Virus record (IMG/VR): IMGVR_UViG_3300031857_000129
Coordinates: 1 to 64,000 of that record
Reading direction: 5' to 3' (one strand)
Source: a virus
Length of the DNA stretch: 64,000 nucleotides
Of this stretch, positions 25,441 to 31,681 are shown in pieces; position 1 is the first letter of the stretch, and every line of letters starts with the position of its first letter. The notes beneath the pieces were generated by a model that was not told the origin of the DNA, did not search any database, and saw only the letters and a program-made list of their open reading frames with translations. The position numbers were made by a program, and so were the translations under genes.

Positions 25441-25459
25441 CCTAATAGATTAACAGGGC
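25425..25459 (-). terminator. Rho-independent terminator after polynucleotide kinase gene
   Basis: A seven-base stem (GCCCTGT pairing with ACAGGGC) with a 15-base loop, followed on the minus strand by six T. Ends the 25.5-27.3 kb operon and overlaps the next promoter. Confidence 0.75.
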
Positions 25460-25483
25460 GAAAGTGTGGCGTTTATGCAACAG

Positions 25484-25948
25484 TTATTCAGCGTTCCAAA
25501 TTTCTTTGAAACCTTCAGTCTCTGTTGGCATTTGGAAGCTGGCAATCATGCTGGCAATAACATGCTCTGGAATGTTTTTGCCTGGACGACTCATTAATCG
25601 ACGCATAAGTTCTTTGTGTTCTGGAGTCTTAAACACTACAGCAACGTGCTCGTAGTTTGGAAGCATATTAAACTTTCGTTTACGACTTTTTACATTAACT
25701 GAGGTTTGATCCCAGATGATATCCTTACCCTGTTCGCGAGCTTCTATAACAGCCTGCGCCATTAGATCAACAGCAGTTGGCATATACTCTACAAAAACTT
25801 CTGAATAGGTTTTACCAACACTTCGTGCGTAATCTTCAACATGATTGTCTGTACTAACTACAGCACAGTCCTTAGCCCAATCTTGGTTAGAAATCCAAGT
25901 GCTCTTGCCGCTGCCTGGAACACCAATTAATTGATAGCACTTTGGCAT
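25484..25948 (-). CDS. Polynucleotide 5'-kinase-like P-loop protein
   Basis: A 154-residue AAA_33/T4 PNK-type kinase domain. The P-loop is GVPGSGKSTW near residue 8, AVVSTDNHVEDYAR near 29 resembles the PNK acceptor-site Asp, WDQTSVNVKSRKRK near 79 is the Walker-B/lid region and RRLMSRPGK the arginine lid. It lacks the C-terminal 3'-phosphatase domain of T4 PNKP. It probably phosphorylates RNA or DNA 5'-OH ends ahead of the ligase. Its start overlaps the phosphatase gene's stop by one base. Confidence 0.83.
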   Translation of the reverse strand: MPKCYQLIGVPGSGKSTWISNQDWAKDCAVVSTDNHVEDYARSVGKTYSEVFVEYMPTAVDLMAQAVIEAREQGKDIIWDQTSVNVKSRKRKFNMLPNYEHVAVVFKTPEHKELMRRLMSRPGKNIPEHVIASMIASFQMPTETEGFKEIWNAE

Positions 25949-26487
25949 TAGATGTCTCCTTCTCTTTCTCTCCGCTCTCTACGAGCATGAGCCAAGGTAA
26001 AAACCTTTTCGTTATTATTAGTCCAATCTTCTGGAACCTCTACACCATTAATAGTGTGTGGCTCCTGTTCATCATAGGTCCAACCCAAAACTCGCATCAT
26101 CTTGTGCTTGACTAATAAATTTGGACTGCGAAATGCTTCTGCATCATCAAAGCCCATCATAACACCAACTTCTGCAACTGCACCACTGCGACAAATGCCT
26201 GCATGACAGTGTACTACAACATCCATACGGTTATCAAGAGCGTGTTGCAATAGGCGAACAAGTTGTTCTGCCTGAGAATCGCTGCATCTAAATGCTTCGT
26301 CAATGGTAAAGTCATTTGCTTCAATGTCAAGGAACTTGAATTGATGAGTTTCCTTAAATTGATGTTTGGGTGTTGGAAAGTTCATATCTGGATCAACAAT
26401 TTGAATCAGCATTGAATTTTCGCCCACACGGATATGATGTCCCTTAGGAATATCTACTAGTGCTACATTTTGAATCCACGGCATCAT
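25948..26487 (-). CDS. Dual-specificity/tyrosine phosphatase-like protein
   Basis: The Cx5R phosphatase loop, VVVHCHAGICRSGAVAE, is near residue 90 of 179. A conserved Asp precedes it (LDIEANDFTIDEAF), as expected for a general acid. Could act on protein phosphotyrosine or on RNA 5' or 3' phosphates; its place between a membrane protein and a polynucleotide kinase keeps both open. AGGAG precedes its ATGATG start. Confidence 0.8.
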   Translation of the reverse strand: MMPWIQNVALVDIPKGHHIRVGENSMLIQIVDPDMNFPTPKHQFKETHQFKFLDIEANDFTIDEAFRCSDSQAEQLVRLLQHALDNRMDVVVHCHAGICRSGAVAEVGVMMGFDDAEAFRSPNLLVKHKMMRVLGWTYDEQEPHTINGVEVPEDWTNNNEKVFTLAHARRERREREGDI

Positions 26488-26849
26488 TAACTCCTAAATG
26501 AAAAATAAACCAACGCTAGATAAGTCACTGCATGTAGATATTGATCCAACCCAAATAACCACCAGAACTGATTTTGGCTAATTGTCCACCCTGTAATTCT
26601 GTTTAGATGCACTTTAGCCCAGTCTATGTGATAATGTACAACAAAATCAACAAAGGCCAACCAAACAGCAAAAGGTGTAAACATTACCAAACACAACCAA
26701 GTACCAAATCCGTGCAGTCCTGAGTGAAGTATTCCGCCAGTATGTCCGTAGGTTCCTTTATTCTGTAGTTGATACTGTGTTTGAAGAACAAAGTCTAAGA
26801 TAAAATGCTTCGTAAACAGTAAAAGCAGTACCAGTAGAATCTCATTCAT
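26487..26849 (-). CDS. DUF3307-like membrane protein, 120 aa
   Basis: Three or four hydrophobic spans. The N-terminal LLLLFTKHFILDFVLQT has the His-Asp pattern and a following GILHSGLHG block as in DUF3307 membrane proteins. Its stop overlaps the phosphatase start (TAATG). Function unknown. Confidence 0.65.
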   Translation of the reverse strand: MNEILLVLLLLFTKHFILDFVLQTQYQLQNKGTYGHTGGILHSGLHGFGTWLCLVMFTPFAVWLAFVDFVVHYHIDWAKVHLNRITGWTISQNQFWWLFGLDQYLHAVTYLALVYFSFRS

Positions 26850-26853
26850 ACTA

Positions 26854-27054
26854 TCACCAATCGCTTGAATCTGTAATGTTTACACGAACAACAACAGGAC
26901 GATCATTAAGCGTAAATCCAAACTCAATATCCAATGTGGATCCAATACCACTGCTGTTATCGTAAATCAACTGAACACTGTCGTCTATTTTATTTTCGTT
27001 CATTACAGAAAGAATCTCTTCGAGTTCCCTTCTACTGATATAAATTTTATCCAT
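26854..27054 (-). CDS. Small unrecognised protein, 66 aa
   Basis: Start at MDKIYISRRELEEIL, two bases after the previous stop; longer readings run through the previous gene. The sequence ends FTLNDRPVVVRVNITDSSDW. No family recognised. Confidence 0.6.
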   Translation of the reverse strand: MDKIYISRRELEEILSVMNENKIDDSVQLIYDNSSGIGSTLDIEFGFTLNDRPVVVRVNITDSSDW

Positions 27055-27055
27055 G

Positions 27056-27283
27056 TTAAACTCCTGTTGGTGTTCTTCGTTTGTACCAGCTATAGTCAGA
27101 TCCATCTGGAAGGACACCTTCCTTAACAGAGTCAGCACCAAACTTACCTACGATCTCAATCTTACCGTCAGAGATCGTAACAAACGTGCCCAATGACTTG
27201 CTAAACTTCATAGCAAGATCTAAGTCGGGAAATTCTAGCGATTTATCGGTGCCGCTTGCACCATTCCAATTTACTTTATACAT
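27056..27283 (-). CDS. Small unrecognised protein, 75 aa
   Basis: MYKVNWNGASGTDKSLEF... with alternating beta-type sequence (FVTISDGKIEIVGKFG). First gene after the promoter at 27289-27316, so it heads the 25.5-27.3 kb operon. Function unknown. Confidence 0.65.
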   Translation of the reverse strand: MYKVNWNGASGTDKSLEFPDLDLAMKFSKSLGTFVTISDGKIEIVGKFGADSVKEGVLPDGSDYSWYKRRTPTGV

Positions 27284-27288
27284 ATCTT

Positions 27289-27316
27289 ATTATACAATCA
27301 ATTTTTATTTTGTCAA
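27289..27316 (-). promoter_or_regulatory. Sigma70 promoter for the 25.5-27.3 kb operon
   Basis: TTGACA, 16-nt spacer, TATAAT on the minus strand, placed immediately after the CCA end of tRNA-Phe, so operon transcription starts where the tRNA cluster ends. Confidence 0.8.
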
Positions 27317-27317
27317 G

Positions 27318-27393
27318 TGGTGCTACCTCCTGGGATCGAACCAGGCACACCCAGATTTTCAGTCTGGTGCTCTACCAACTGAGCTAAGGTAGC
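27318..27393 (-). tRNA. tRNA-Phe (GAA)
   Basis: Full cloverleaf. Acceptor pairs GCTACCT with AGGTAGC, T-loop is TTCGATC, anticodon loop CTGAAAA, and CCA is encoded. Confidence 0.96.
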
Positions 27394-27400
27394 AAATTTT

Positions 27401-27477
27401 TGGGGTGAACGACGAGAGTTGAACTCGCTCTACCTGTTTCACAGACAAGTGTGCTAAACCGTTACACTACGAACACC
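27401..27477 (-). tRNA. tRNA-His (GTG)
   Basis: The anticodon loop CTGTGAA gives GTG, and a G at -1 faces C73, the tRNA-His identity feature. CCA is encoded. Odd: positions 4-5 of the acceptor stem (T,T) face T,T, giving two U-U mismatches. Confidence 0.9.
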
Positions 27478-27483
27478 ATTGTT

Positions 27484-27560
27484 TGGCCGGCTCTGAGGGA
27501 CTCGAACCCCCAACCTCCAGTTTCGAAGACTGGCACTCTAATCCATTGAGTTAAGAGCCG
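27484..27560 (-). tRNA. tRNA-Arg (TCG)
   Basis: Acceptor CGGCTCT pairs with AGAGCCG, anticodon loop CTTCGAA, T-loop TTCGAGT, CCA encoded. Confidence 0.95.
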
Positions 27561-27564
27561 TTAT

Positions 27565-27640
27565 TGGTGGACCGGGAGGGGATCGAACCCACGACCGTCT
27601 GATTAAGAGTCAGCTACTCTACCTACTGAGTTACCAGTCC
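27565..27640 (-). tRNA. tRNA-Lys (CTT)
   Basis: Acceptor GGACTGG with CCGGTCC, anticodon loop CTCTTAA giving CTT, CCA encoded. A second tRNA-Lys (TTT) is at 28.3 kb. Confidence 0.93.
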
Positions 27641-27649
27641 ATTTAAACC

Positions 27650-27726
27650 TATTAGAAGAACACACTATATGCCTATTAACACGCATCTTAAGCGGGACTT
27701 ACAATAGTGTGTTCATTTAATAAGTT
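27650..27726 (-). ncRNA. Structured spacer between tRNAs
   Basis: About 85 bases between tRNA-Lys and the CAT tRNA. GAACACACTAT (27658 region) pairs with ATAGTGTGTTC (27706 region), giving an 11-bp stem round a roughly 37-base loop. It may be a processing hairpin; no tRNA fits. Confidence 0.4.
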
Positions 27727-27801
27727 TGGTAGCAGCAATAGGAGTTGAACCTATACAACACGGCGTATGAGACCGTTGCACTACCATTATGCTATGCTGC
27801 T
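27727..27801 (-). tRNA. tRNA with CAT anticodon (elongator Met or Ile2)
   Basis: Acceptor AGCAGCA pairs perfectly with TGCTGCT; anticodon loop CTCATAC; T-loop TTCAACT; CCA encoded. It lacks the initiator C1:A72 mismatch. Because a TilS-type enzyme is encoded at 41.6 kb, this may be tRNA-Ile2 whose C34 becomes lysidine; elongator Met is the alternative. Confidence 0.9.
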
Positions 27802-27807
27802 AAAAAT

Positions 27808-27881
27808 TGGCTGGGCTGCATGGACTCGAACCACGATACCTGGAATCAAAATCCAGTGTCCTACCATTAGACGACAACCCA
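27808..27881 (-). tRNA. tRNA-Gln (TTG)
   Basis: Acceptor TGGGTTG with CAGCCCA, anticodon loop TTTTGAT, T-loop TTCGAGT, CCA encoded. Confidence 0.95.
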
Positions 27882-27888
27882 ATAAATT

Positions 27889-27978
27889 TGGCGACCCGTT
27901 AGCCCCACCGCTTTGGAGACGGTTCTGGACCCCTGCATTCCACAGGACTTAGTGCTTCTAGATGTAGTCCGCCACGGG
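27889..27978 (-). ncRNA. tRNA-like RNA with NCCA end, no canonical core
   Basis: Sits in the tRNA series with normal spacing and ends GCCA. The last seven bases before the discriminator (ACGGGTC) pair with GGCCCGT 83 bases upstream, giving a tRNA-type acceptor and a length near class II tRNAs. Inside, ACCG/CGGT closes a loop containing TCTCCAAAG, which resembles a tRNA-Trp anticodon loop, but there is no canonical T-loop. A competing hairpin (TGTAG...CTACA, CCGCC/GGCGG) is possible. Either a decayed tRNA or a tRNA-like structured RNA. Confidence 0.4.
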
Positions 27979-28004
27979 CCAACGGCGGCCGTCTACATTA
28001 GTAT

Positions 28005-28238
28005 TCAATCCTTGAGTCCACCCCAGGATGGAATCTTACCACTTGCTCTTTCCAAACTGTTGATAGTGTTAGGATCATCCATACAAATCCTATCAACGTA
28101 TTGGTAGCGAGTTCTATCAACGTCATGCTTAAGACTTGCATAACATGCACCGTAATTCTTATATGCAACTACACCTGTAGATACAGTTCCATCGAAACTG
28201 ATCAGTGTCATTACCATGATAACGCCAGATAGCGTCAT
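28005..28238 (-). CDS. Small protein with hydrophobic N-terminus, 77 aa
   Basis: Start at MTLSGVIMVMTLISF, with a GAAGGA site upstream; the longer reading would run into tRNA-Lys. The hydrophobic first 15 residues could be a signal or membrane anchor, followed by a polar, charged domain (KHDVDRTRYQYVDRICMDD). Lies inside the tRNA cluster. Function unknown. Confidence 0.55.
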   Translation of the reverse strand: MTLSGVIMVMTLISFDGTVSTGVVAYKNYGACYASLKHDVDRTRYQYVDRICMDDPNTINSLERASGKIPSWGGLKD

Positions 28239-28263
28239 TGCGTTGTTTCCTTCTTCAAAAAGT

Positions 28264-28339
28264 TGGTGGACGCTGTGGGGCTCGAACCCACGACTCACAG
28301 ATTAAAAGTCTGTTACTCTACCAACTGAGTTAAGCGTCC
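28264..28339 (-). tRNA. tRNA-Lys (TTT)
   Basis: Acceptor GGACGCT with AGCGTCC, anticodon loop CTTTTAA, T-loop TTCGAGC, CCA encoded. Confidence 0.96.
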
Positions 28340-28392
28340 TTAAATCTTATTCGTACAATACAACGGTTCTAGCCCGTTGTCAACAGTTATTT

Positions 28393-28469
28393 TGGAGTAG
28401 CGGATGGGACTCGAACCCACATAAAACAGTTTTGCAGACTGTAGCCTAACCATTCGGCGACACCGCTAC
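28393..28469 (-). tRNA. tRNA-Cys (GCA)
   Basis: Acceptor GTAGCGG with CCGCTAC, U73 discriminator as in tRNA-Cys, anticodon loop CTGCAAA, CCA encoded. Confidence 0.96.
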
Positions 28470-28475
28470 ATAAAA

Positions 28476-28550
28476 TGGCATACCCTGAGAGATTTGAACT
28501 CCCACCAGCGGTTTTGGAGACCGTTATGCTGCCGTTAACACCAAGGGTAT
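28476..28550 (-). tRNA. tRNA-Trp (CCA)
   Basis: Acceptor ATACCCT with AGGGTAT, G73, anticodon loop CTCCAAA, T-loop TTCAAAT, CCA encoded. Confidence 0.95.
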
Positions 28551-28555
28551 ATGTT

Positions 28556-28630
28556 TGGTTGCCGCAGGTGGTTTCGAACCACCGACCCCAGCGTTATCAG
28601 CACTGTGCTCTACCCCTGAGCTATGCGGCA
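28556..28630 (-). tRNA. tRNA-Ile (GAT)
   Basis: Acceptor TGCCGCA with TGCGGCA, anticodon loop CTGATAA, T-loop TTCGAAA, CCA encoded. This is the canonical Ile tRNA; a second GAT-bearing tRNA-like domain lies at 34.0 kb. Confidence 0.96.
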
Positions 28631-28636
28631 ATATAT

Positions 28637-28725
28637 TGGTGGGTGTTGATGGTAACGCTCCACGTGGCAACTTCCCTCCGAAACAATGCCGACGGATTTA
28701 CAGTCCGCTGGAGGGGGCAACACCC
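28637..28725 (-). tRNA. Aberrant tRNA-Tyr-like RNA (GTA anticodon loop)
   Basis: Acceptor GGGTGTT pairs with AACACCC, then A73 and encoded CCA, in normal array spacing. The hairpin GCGGA-CTGTAAA-TCCGT is a tRNA-Tyr anticodon arm, and GGCA/TGCC forms a long variable arm. However, the segment between acceptor and anticodon arm is only 10 bases, so no D-arm fits; its CCCTCC can instead pair with GGAGGG beyond the anticodon arm. The T-stem-like GTGG/CCAT closes the loop AGCGTTA, not TTCRANY. It is the only Tyr candidate in the set. Confidence 0.55.
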
Positions 28726-28729
28726 AATA

Positions 28730-28930
28730 AATTGTAACACTCTCCGCTATGCTTTTTGACACCGTCATGGGGTGAAAGAAGAGTGTGTAGTAAAGCACTC
28801 TACATGGATGAACCCACTTGTCTCCTTACGGATAGAGAATGCTTTACTACGCTAGGATTTTACTCTCTACGTTGTCGCCGTAGATTTGATCCCCTAGTCC
28901 GCCCGTTTATTTTTTAAAGTGCTGATAGGA
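28730..28930 (-). ncRNA. Structured non-coding segment ahead of the tRNA array
   Basis: About 200 bases without a credible ORF. Self-complementary blocks seen: GTAGTAAAGCA with TGCTTTACTAC (11 bp), ACACTCT with AGAGTGT, CTACG(GCGACAA)CGTAG, and TCC-GTAA-GGA with a GNRA tetraloop. It lies immediately upstream of the Tyr-like RNA, in the same transcription direction. RNA function unknown. Confidence 0.45.
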
Positions 28931-28952
28931 CCTCGTTTCCATTTGCACTGTA

Positions 28953-28992
28953 TAAAAGAAAACCCCCGGAGTATTTTACATTCCGGGGGTTT
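28953..28992 (-). terminator. Rho-independent terminator of a mini transcription unit
   Basis: Nine-bp stem (TCCGGGGGT arm 28982-28990 with ACCCCCGGA at 28962-28970) followed on the minus strand by a T-rich run. Lies after the 22-codon ORF. Confidence 0.75.
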
Positions 28993-29022
28993 ATGAAATT
29001 TCTTTGGTTCTAAAAATTTAGA

Positions 29023-29091
29023 TCAAGAAATACCCCCGCCCGGTTGATACCAGCGAATGCAAAACATGTGTTTAAAAATCTGTTTAGTCAT
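29023..29091 (-). CDS. Possible 22-aa peptide gene with own promoter and terminator
   Basis: MTKQIFKHMFCIRWYQPGGGIS, between a consensus promoter (29133-29161) and a strong terminator (28953-28992). The ribosome site is weak. The unit could equally be a small RNA; the ORF is a minimal reading. Confidence 0.35.
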   Translation of the reverse strand: MTKQIFKHMFCIRWYQPGGGIS

Positions 29092-29132
29092 TTTAGGTCT
29101 TTCTTTGTCTTTTAGTTTGTTACTATATACAT

Positions 29133-29161
29133 AGTATAGTACAGTTATTTATCTCTGTCAA
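29133..29161 (-). promoter_or_regulatory. Sigma70 promoter
   Basis: TTGACA, 17-nt spacer, TATACT on the minus strand, upstream of the 22-codon ORF and terminator; read-through would enter the tRNA array. Confidence 0.75.
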
Positions 29162-29210
29162 GTCTTTTCTTTTTAAAAGTGGCAAAAAAAGTGTTGTATT
29201 TTTGCCACAC

Positions 29211-29630
29211 CTAGCGAGCTTGTTTCGCTAGTTCTTTATAACCACTCCAGCTAGGATGAACGCCATCCTTTTGTAGTGCTGGAATAGTTAATATAACATC
29301 ACCGTATTTTTTTGCAACCTCTTTTACAATCGTTTGAATCTCTTGAATACTTATGTTACTCTTTGGATGATTACCTGCGGGGAGGATCCAAAACACTCGT
29401 TTTCCTTGTACCCTCTCTCGCATCTTGAGCAGTTCTGCTCTAGTATTAACACCCTTGTGATCATTTGAACCTAGACTTATAATGACAACGCCTGCTGTCA
29501 AATCCTTGTTCAAATAGTCGCGATTCCACTGCCAACTATTCCAGCCGCCTTTTGCATAGGCAACACATTCAGTACGGAAACTATGGGTTCCAACTGCAAT
29601 ACTGTCGCCTAAGATCAAACACTCTAACAT
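29211..29630 (-). CDS. SGNH/GDSL-type hydrolase, 139 aa
   Basis: Block I is LILGDSIAVG near residue 5 (Ser nucleophile), block III is SLGSNDHKG near residue 51 (Asn) and block V is DGVHPSWSGY near residue 121 (Asp-His). All catalytic blocks are present in a short form. Probably an esterase or lipase acting on a cell-envelope or capsule ester; the target is unknown. Lies just downstream of a 31-aa membrane peptide gene. Confidence 0.82.
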   Translation of the reverse strand: MLECLILGDSIAVGTHSFRTECVAYAKGGWNSWQWNRDYLNKDLTAGVVIISLGSNDHKGVNTRAELLKMRERVQGKRVFWILPAGNHPKSNISIQEIQTIVKEVAKKYGDVILTIPALQKDGVHPSWSGYKELAKQAR

Positions 29631-29631
29631 A

Positions 29632-29727
29632 CTACTCTCCTAGTAAGAAAAGAAGAAGGAGTACACCCGTGAGCACAGGCATCCAGAATAAAAACAGTAC
29701 AGATTTAACCCATTCTGAAAATGTCAT
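29632..29727 (-). CDS. 31-aa single-span membrane peptide
   Basis: MTFSEWVKSVLFLFWMPVLTG then VLLLLFLLGE: almost entirely hydrophobic after residue 9. GGAGAG lies upstream, and the stop ends two bases before the hydrolase start. Resembles the tiny membrane peptides common in phages; function unknown. Confidence 0.55.
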   Translation of the reverse strand: MTFSEWVKSVLFLFWMPVLTGVLLLLFLLGE

Positions 29728-29745
29728 ACTCTCTCTCCTAAATTT

Positions 29746-29820
29746 TGGTGGGCGGTGAGAGTTTCGAACTCCCGACCCTCTCGGTGTAAACGAGACGCTC
29801 TACCACTGAGCTAACCGCCC
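29746..29820 (-). tRNA. tRNA-Val (TAC)
   Basis: Acceptor GGGCGGT with ACCGCCC, anticodon loop TTTACAC, T-loop TTCGAAA, CCA encoded. Transcribed from the promoter at 29839-29866. Confidence 0.95.
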
Positions 29821-29838
29821 ACTTAAACTAATACCTTT

Positions 29839-29866
29839 ATTATATAATAGAAATTAATAATGTCAA
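29839..29866 (-). promoter_or_regulatory. Sigma70 promoter for tRNA-Val
   Basis: TTGACA, 16-nt spacer, TATAAT on the minus strand; the -35 overlaps the end of the aminotransferase-like gene. Confidence 0.78.
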
Positions 29867-30486
29867 GGCCTAATTATAATTTTTCTACAATCTGGATAAT
29901 TGTAAAATTTTTTATCTTGTATTGTAAAAGTTTTAGTATTTAATTTATTAAGACCTTCTACAGCTTCTTCTGGTCTCATATAGTAGTGATATCCAACATT
30001 AAATTCTTTTTGATCAACCCATGGCGAAAACGCAAAAACGTCTCTACCATCGTATCTCATTTTACTTGCTGCCTGTGCAAAATCTTTGTTATCAGTTAAT
30101 ATCATACCGCCTCGACCTATTTCAAGAGGTTTAGTTCTACCAAAACTTAAACACTGTATAGAGTCTGAACAATACATGTTTTCTTCTAAGCATCTAGCCA
30201 TATCCCAGACATTAGTTCCTAAAATTTGATAACCACCATTCCAGTCTATGTCATCTAATTCATATTCAATGTTTAACTTATGCAGTGTCATCAATACACT
30301 TAAATAGGTTCTACAAGGTATTTTTACAGTATTCTTTGGAATATTAAGCCTAAAAGATATTTCTAGAGCATGTGTACAGCAATCTGTTGCAATAGCATAG
30401 GGCGCACCAGTATATTTAGATATTTGATTTTCAAACTCTTTTATAGCCTCAAAAGGATTATCAAATTGATCTATTGTGTACATCAC
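29863..30486 (-). CDS. Short DegT/DnrJ/EryC1-type PLP aminotransferase-like protein
   Basis: 207 residues against a usual 360-400. The N-terminal EFENQISKYTGAPYAIATDCCTHAL is the substrate-entry block of sugar aminotransferases. LSFGRTKPLEIGRGGMILTDN near residue 118 carries the PLP lysine (TK) and the GxGG turn, and AASKMRYDGR follows. The C-terminal half of the family is missing, yet the frame is intact and it overlaps its neighbour by four bases, so this may be a compact phage form rather than a fragment. A role in surface-sugar synthesis is inferred. Confidence 0.65.
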   Translation of the reverse strand: MMYTIDQFDNPFEAIKEFENQISKYTGAPYAIATDCCTHALEISFRLNIPKNTVKIPCRTYLSVLMTLHKLNIEYELDDIDWNGGYQILGTNVWDMARCLEENMYCSDSIQCLSFGRTKPLEIGRGGMILTDNKDFAQAASKMRYDGRDVFAFSPWVDQKEFNVGYHYYMRPEEAVEGLNKLNTKTFTIQDKKFYNYPDCRKIIIRP

Positions 30487-30974
30487 TGATGCCCAGTTAT
30501 AATTAATACATGTCTATTTTCTGTGCTAATATTAACTGCACTATGCTTTTCAGATCCCTTCCAACAAATATAAGAGCCTGCTGTCCAATTATTGTATACA
30601 ATTGATCCAACTGTATTATATTGACCACTTTTTCCGTTTTCAAGAAAAAGAACAATTCTTTCTATGTTTTCTAGTTTTACAGAAAATTTAGATTTATAAA
30701 GAGTATATAAATCTAAATGTTCTGGAAGATAGTGTCCAGGACGCAGTCTATGAAAACTTAAACCTATGTTATGTAAGTGTGAAAAATTCTTCAGAACATC
30801 ATCAGTCCAGCTAGGCATTGGACTTGGATAATCATATGTATCAATAGTTAGACTCTCCTTATCGTATCCTAAATCTAACCATTGATTTAATTGTGACAAA
30901 TCTTTAAATTGTTCTTTTTTATAATTTAAAGATTTATAAGAGTTGTCCCAAATTACTGGAATATGTTTAAACAC
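30483..30974 (-). CDS. 2OG-oxygenase/cupin-like protein, 163 aa
   Basis: LSFHRLRPGHYLPEHLDLYTLY near residue 75 gives an HxD-type pair, and GSEKHSAVNISTENRHVLIITG near residue 138 gives a distal His and an Arg. This order fits an aspartyl-hydroxylase-like 2OG-Fe(II) enzyme or a cupin. It overlaps the aminotransferase start by four bases. Substrate unknown. Confidence 0.6.
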   Translation of the reverse strand: MFKHIPVIWDNSYKSLNYKKEQFKDLSQLNQWLDLGYDKESLTIDTYDYPSPMPSWTDDVLKNFSHLHNIGLSFHRLRPGHYLPEHLDLYTLYKSKFSVKLENIERIVLFLENGKSGQYNTVGSIVYNNWTAGSYICWKGSEKHSAVNISTENRHVLIITGHQ

Positions 30975-31019
30975 TTAATTTTTTCTACCACCAAATTACA
31001 GTGTTGGTGTGTATTCTCC

Positions 31020-31280
31020 TTAAGTGTACTTATCAATATAAACAGAAGCGAAACTGCAAGTAATGAACTGGACAATGTGCAATCGGGGCTTCAGGTATCC
31101 ACCCCACAAGCAATCTACAAATAACAATCTGCAGAAGACTTGCATATTTCCAGGTTCAAAGTGCAAATGTTCGTTTAGACTGGAGCATACAAGCACGGAG
31201 ACATTTTCAAGTGTCTTGAGCGTTAGTTGTTGTTTAAACCTCGGAAGACCGAAGTCATCCGTAACAACACGGTTGTCCAT
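31020..31280 (-). CDS. Unrecognised protein, 86 aa
   Basis: MDNRVVTDDFGLPRFKQQLTLKTLENVSVLV... with several Cys and a hydrophobic centre. Minus-strand frame with plausible codon use, directly downstream of the structured 31.3-31.7 kb segment. A plus-strand ORF over the same bases is less plausible. Function unknown. Confidence 0.45.
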   Translation of the reverse strand: MDNRVVTDDFGLPRFKQQLTLKTLENVSVLVCSSLNEHLHFEPGNMQVFCRLLFVDCLWGGYLKPRLHIVQFITCSFASVYIDKYT

Positions 31281-31680
31281 CCTAATCTCAGCTTCACTTC
31301 CGGGTAGTTTACGCTATTAACGCATAACTACCAAAACTCACTTTAAGAAATAGCACAGTTTACTATTCTTCACTGCCTGTTGTAGACAACCTATGGTTGT
31401 CGTTTCCTAGGATCACAGGGCTCCGATCCAAACAAGGTTCTCCGTGTACATTGGAGCACGAGCTGTGCTATTACTTAAAGTGTCCAGCTACTAGTCCCCA
31501 CTAGCCCTGAACTGAGTTGTTACCCTGTCCGCTCCATTTCCATTTAGACGGTGGAAGTCCGCCTTTGTGATTTCTCAAGTCGCTTCTGAAATGAAGCCTT
31601 GCGGTTGATCCAATGCACCGTAGCGTTTATGGTTTGCTAATTACCCACTTTAGATAACGTCAAAGTGTAAACCGGGGTTT
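31281..31680 (-). ncRNA. Structured non-coding segment, about 400 nt
   Basis: No credible gene. Complementary blocks: 31339-31358 with 31463-31482 (19 of 20 positions pair), a 7-bp hairpin at 31385-31401 (GACAACC/GGTTGTC) and GGTAGTT/AACTACC near 31300-31330. The long stem encloses a roughly 100-base loop. It lies between two same-strand genes. I could not match it to tmRNA, RNase P RNA or a group I intron. Confidence 0.45.
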
Positions 31681-31681
31681 C

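Noticed and set aside
31549-31566. Plus-strand GGTGGAAGTCCGCC resembling the RNase P RNA core (GAGGAAAGUCCGGGC)
   Set aside because: One base short, on the unlikely strand, and no other RNase P conserved blocks follow in order.
31540-31680. tmRNA-like tag reading (GCA AAC start, ending SEAT stop) on the minus strand
   Set aside because: No 5' GGATTCGAC block, no tRNA-like acceptor or T-arm, and the tag does not end in Ala-Ala. Treated as an unassigned structured segment.
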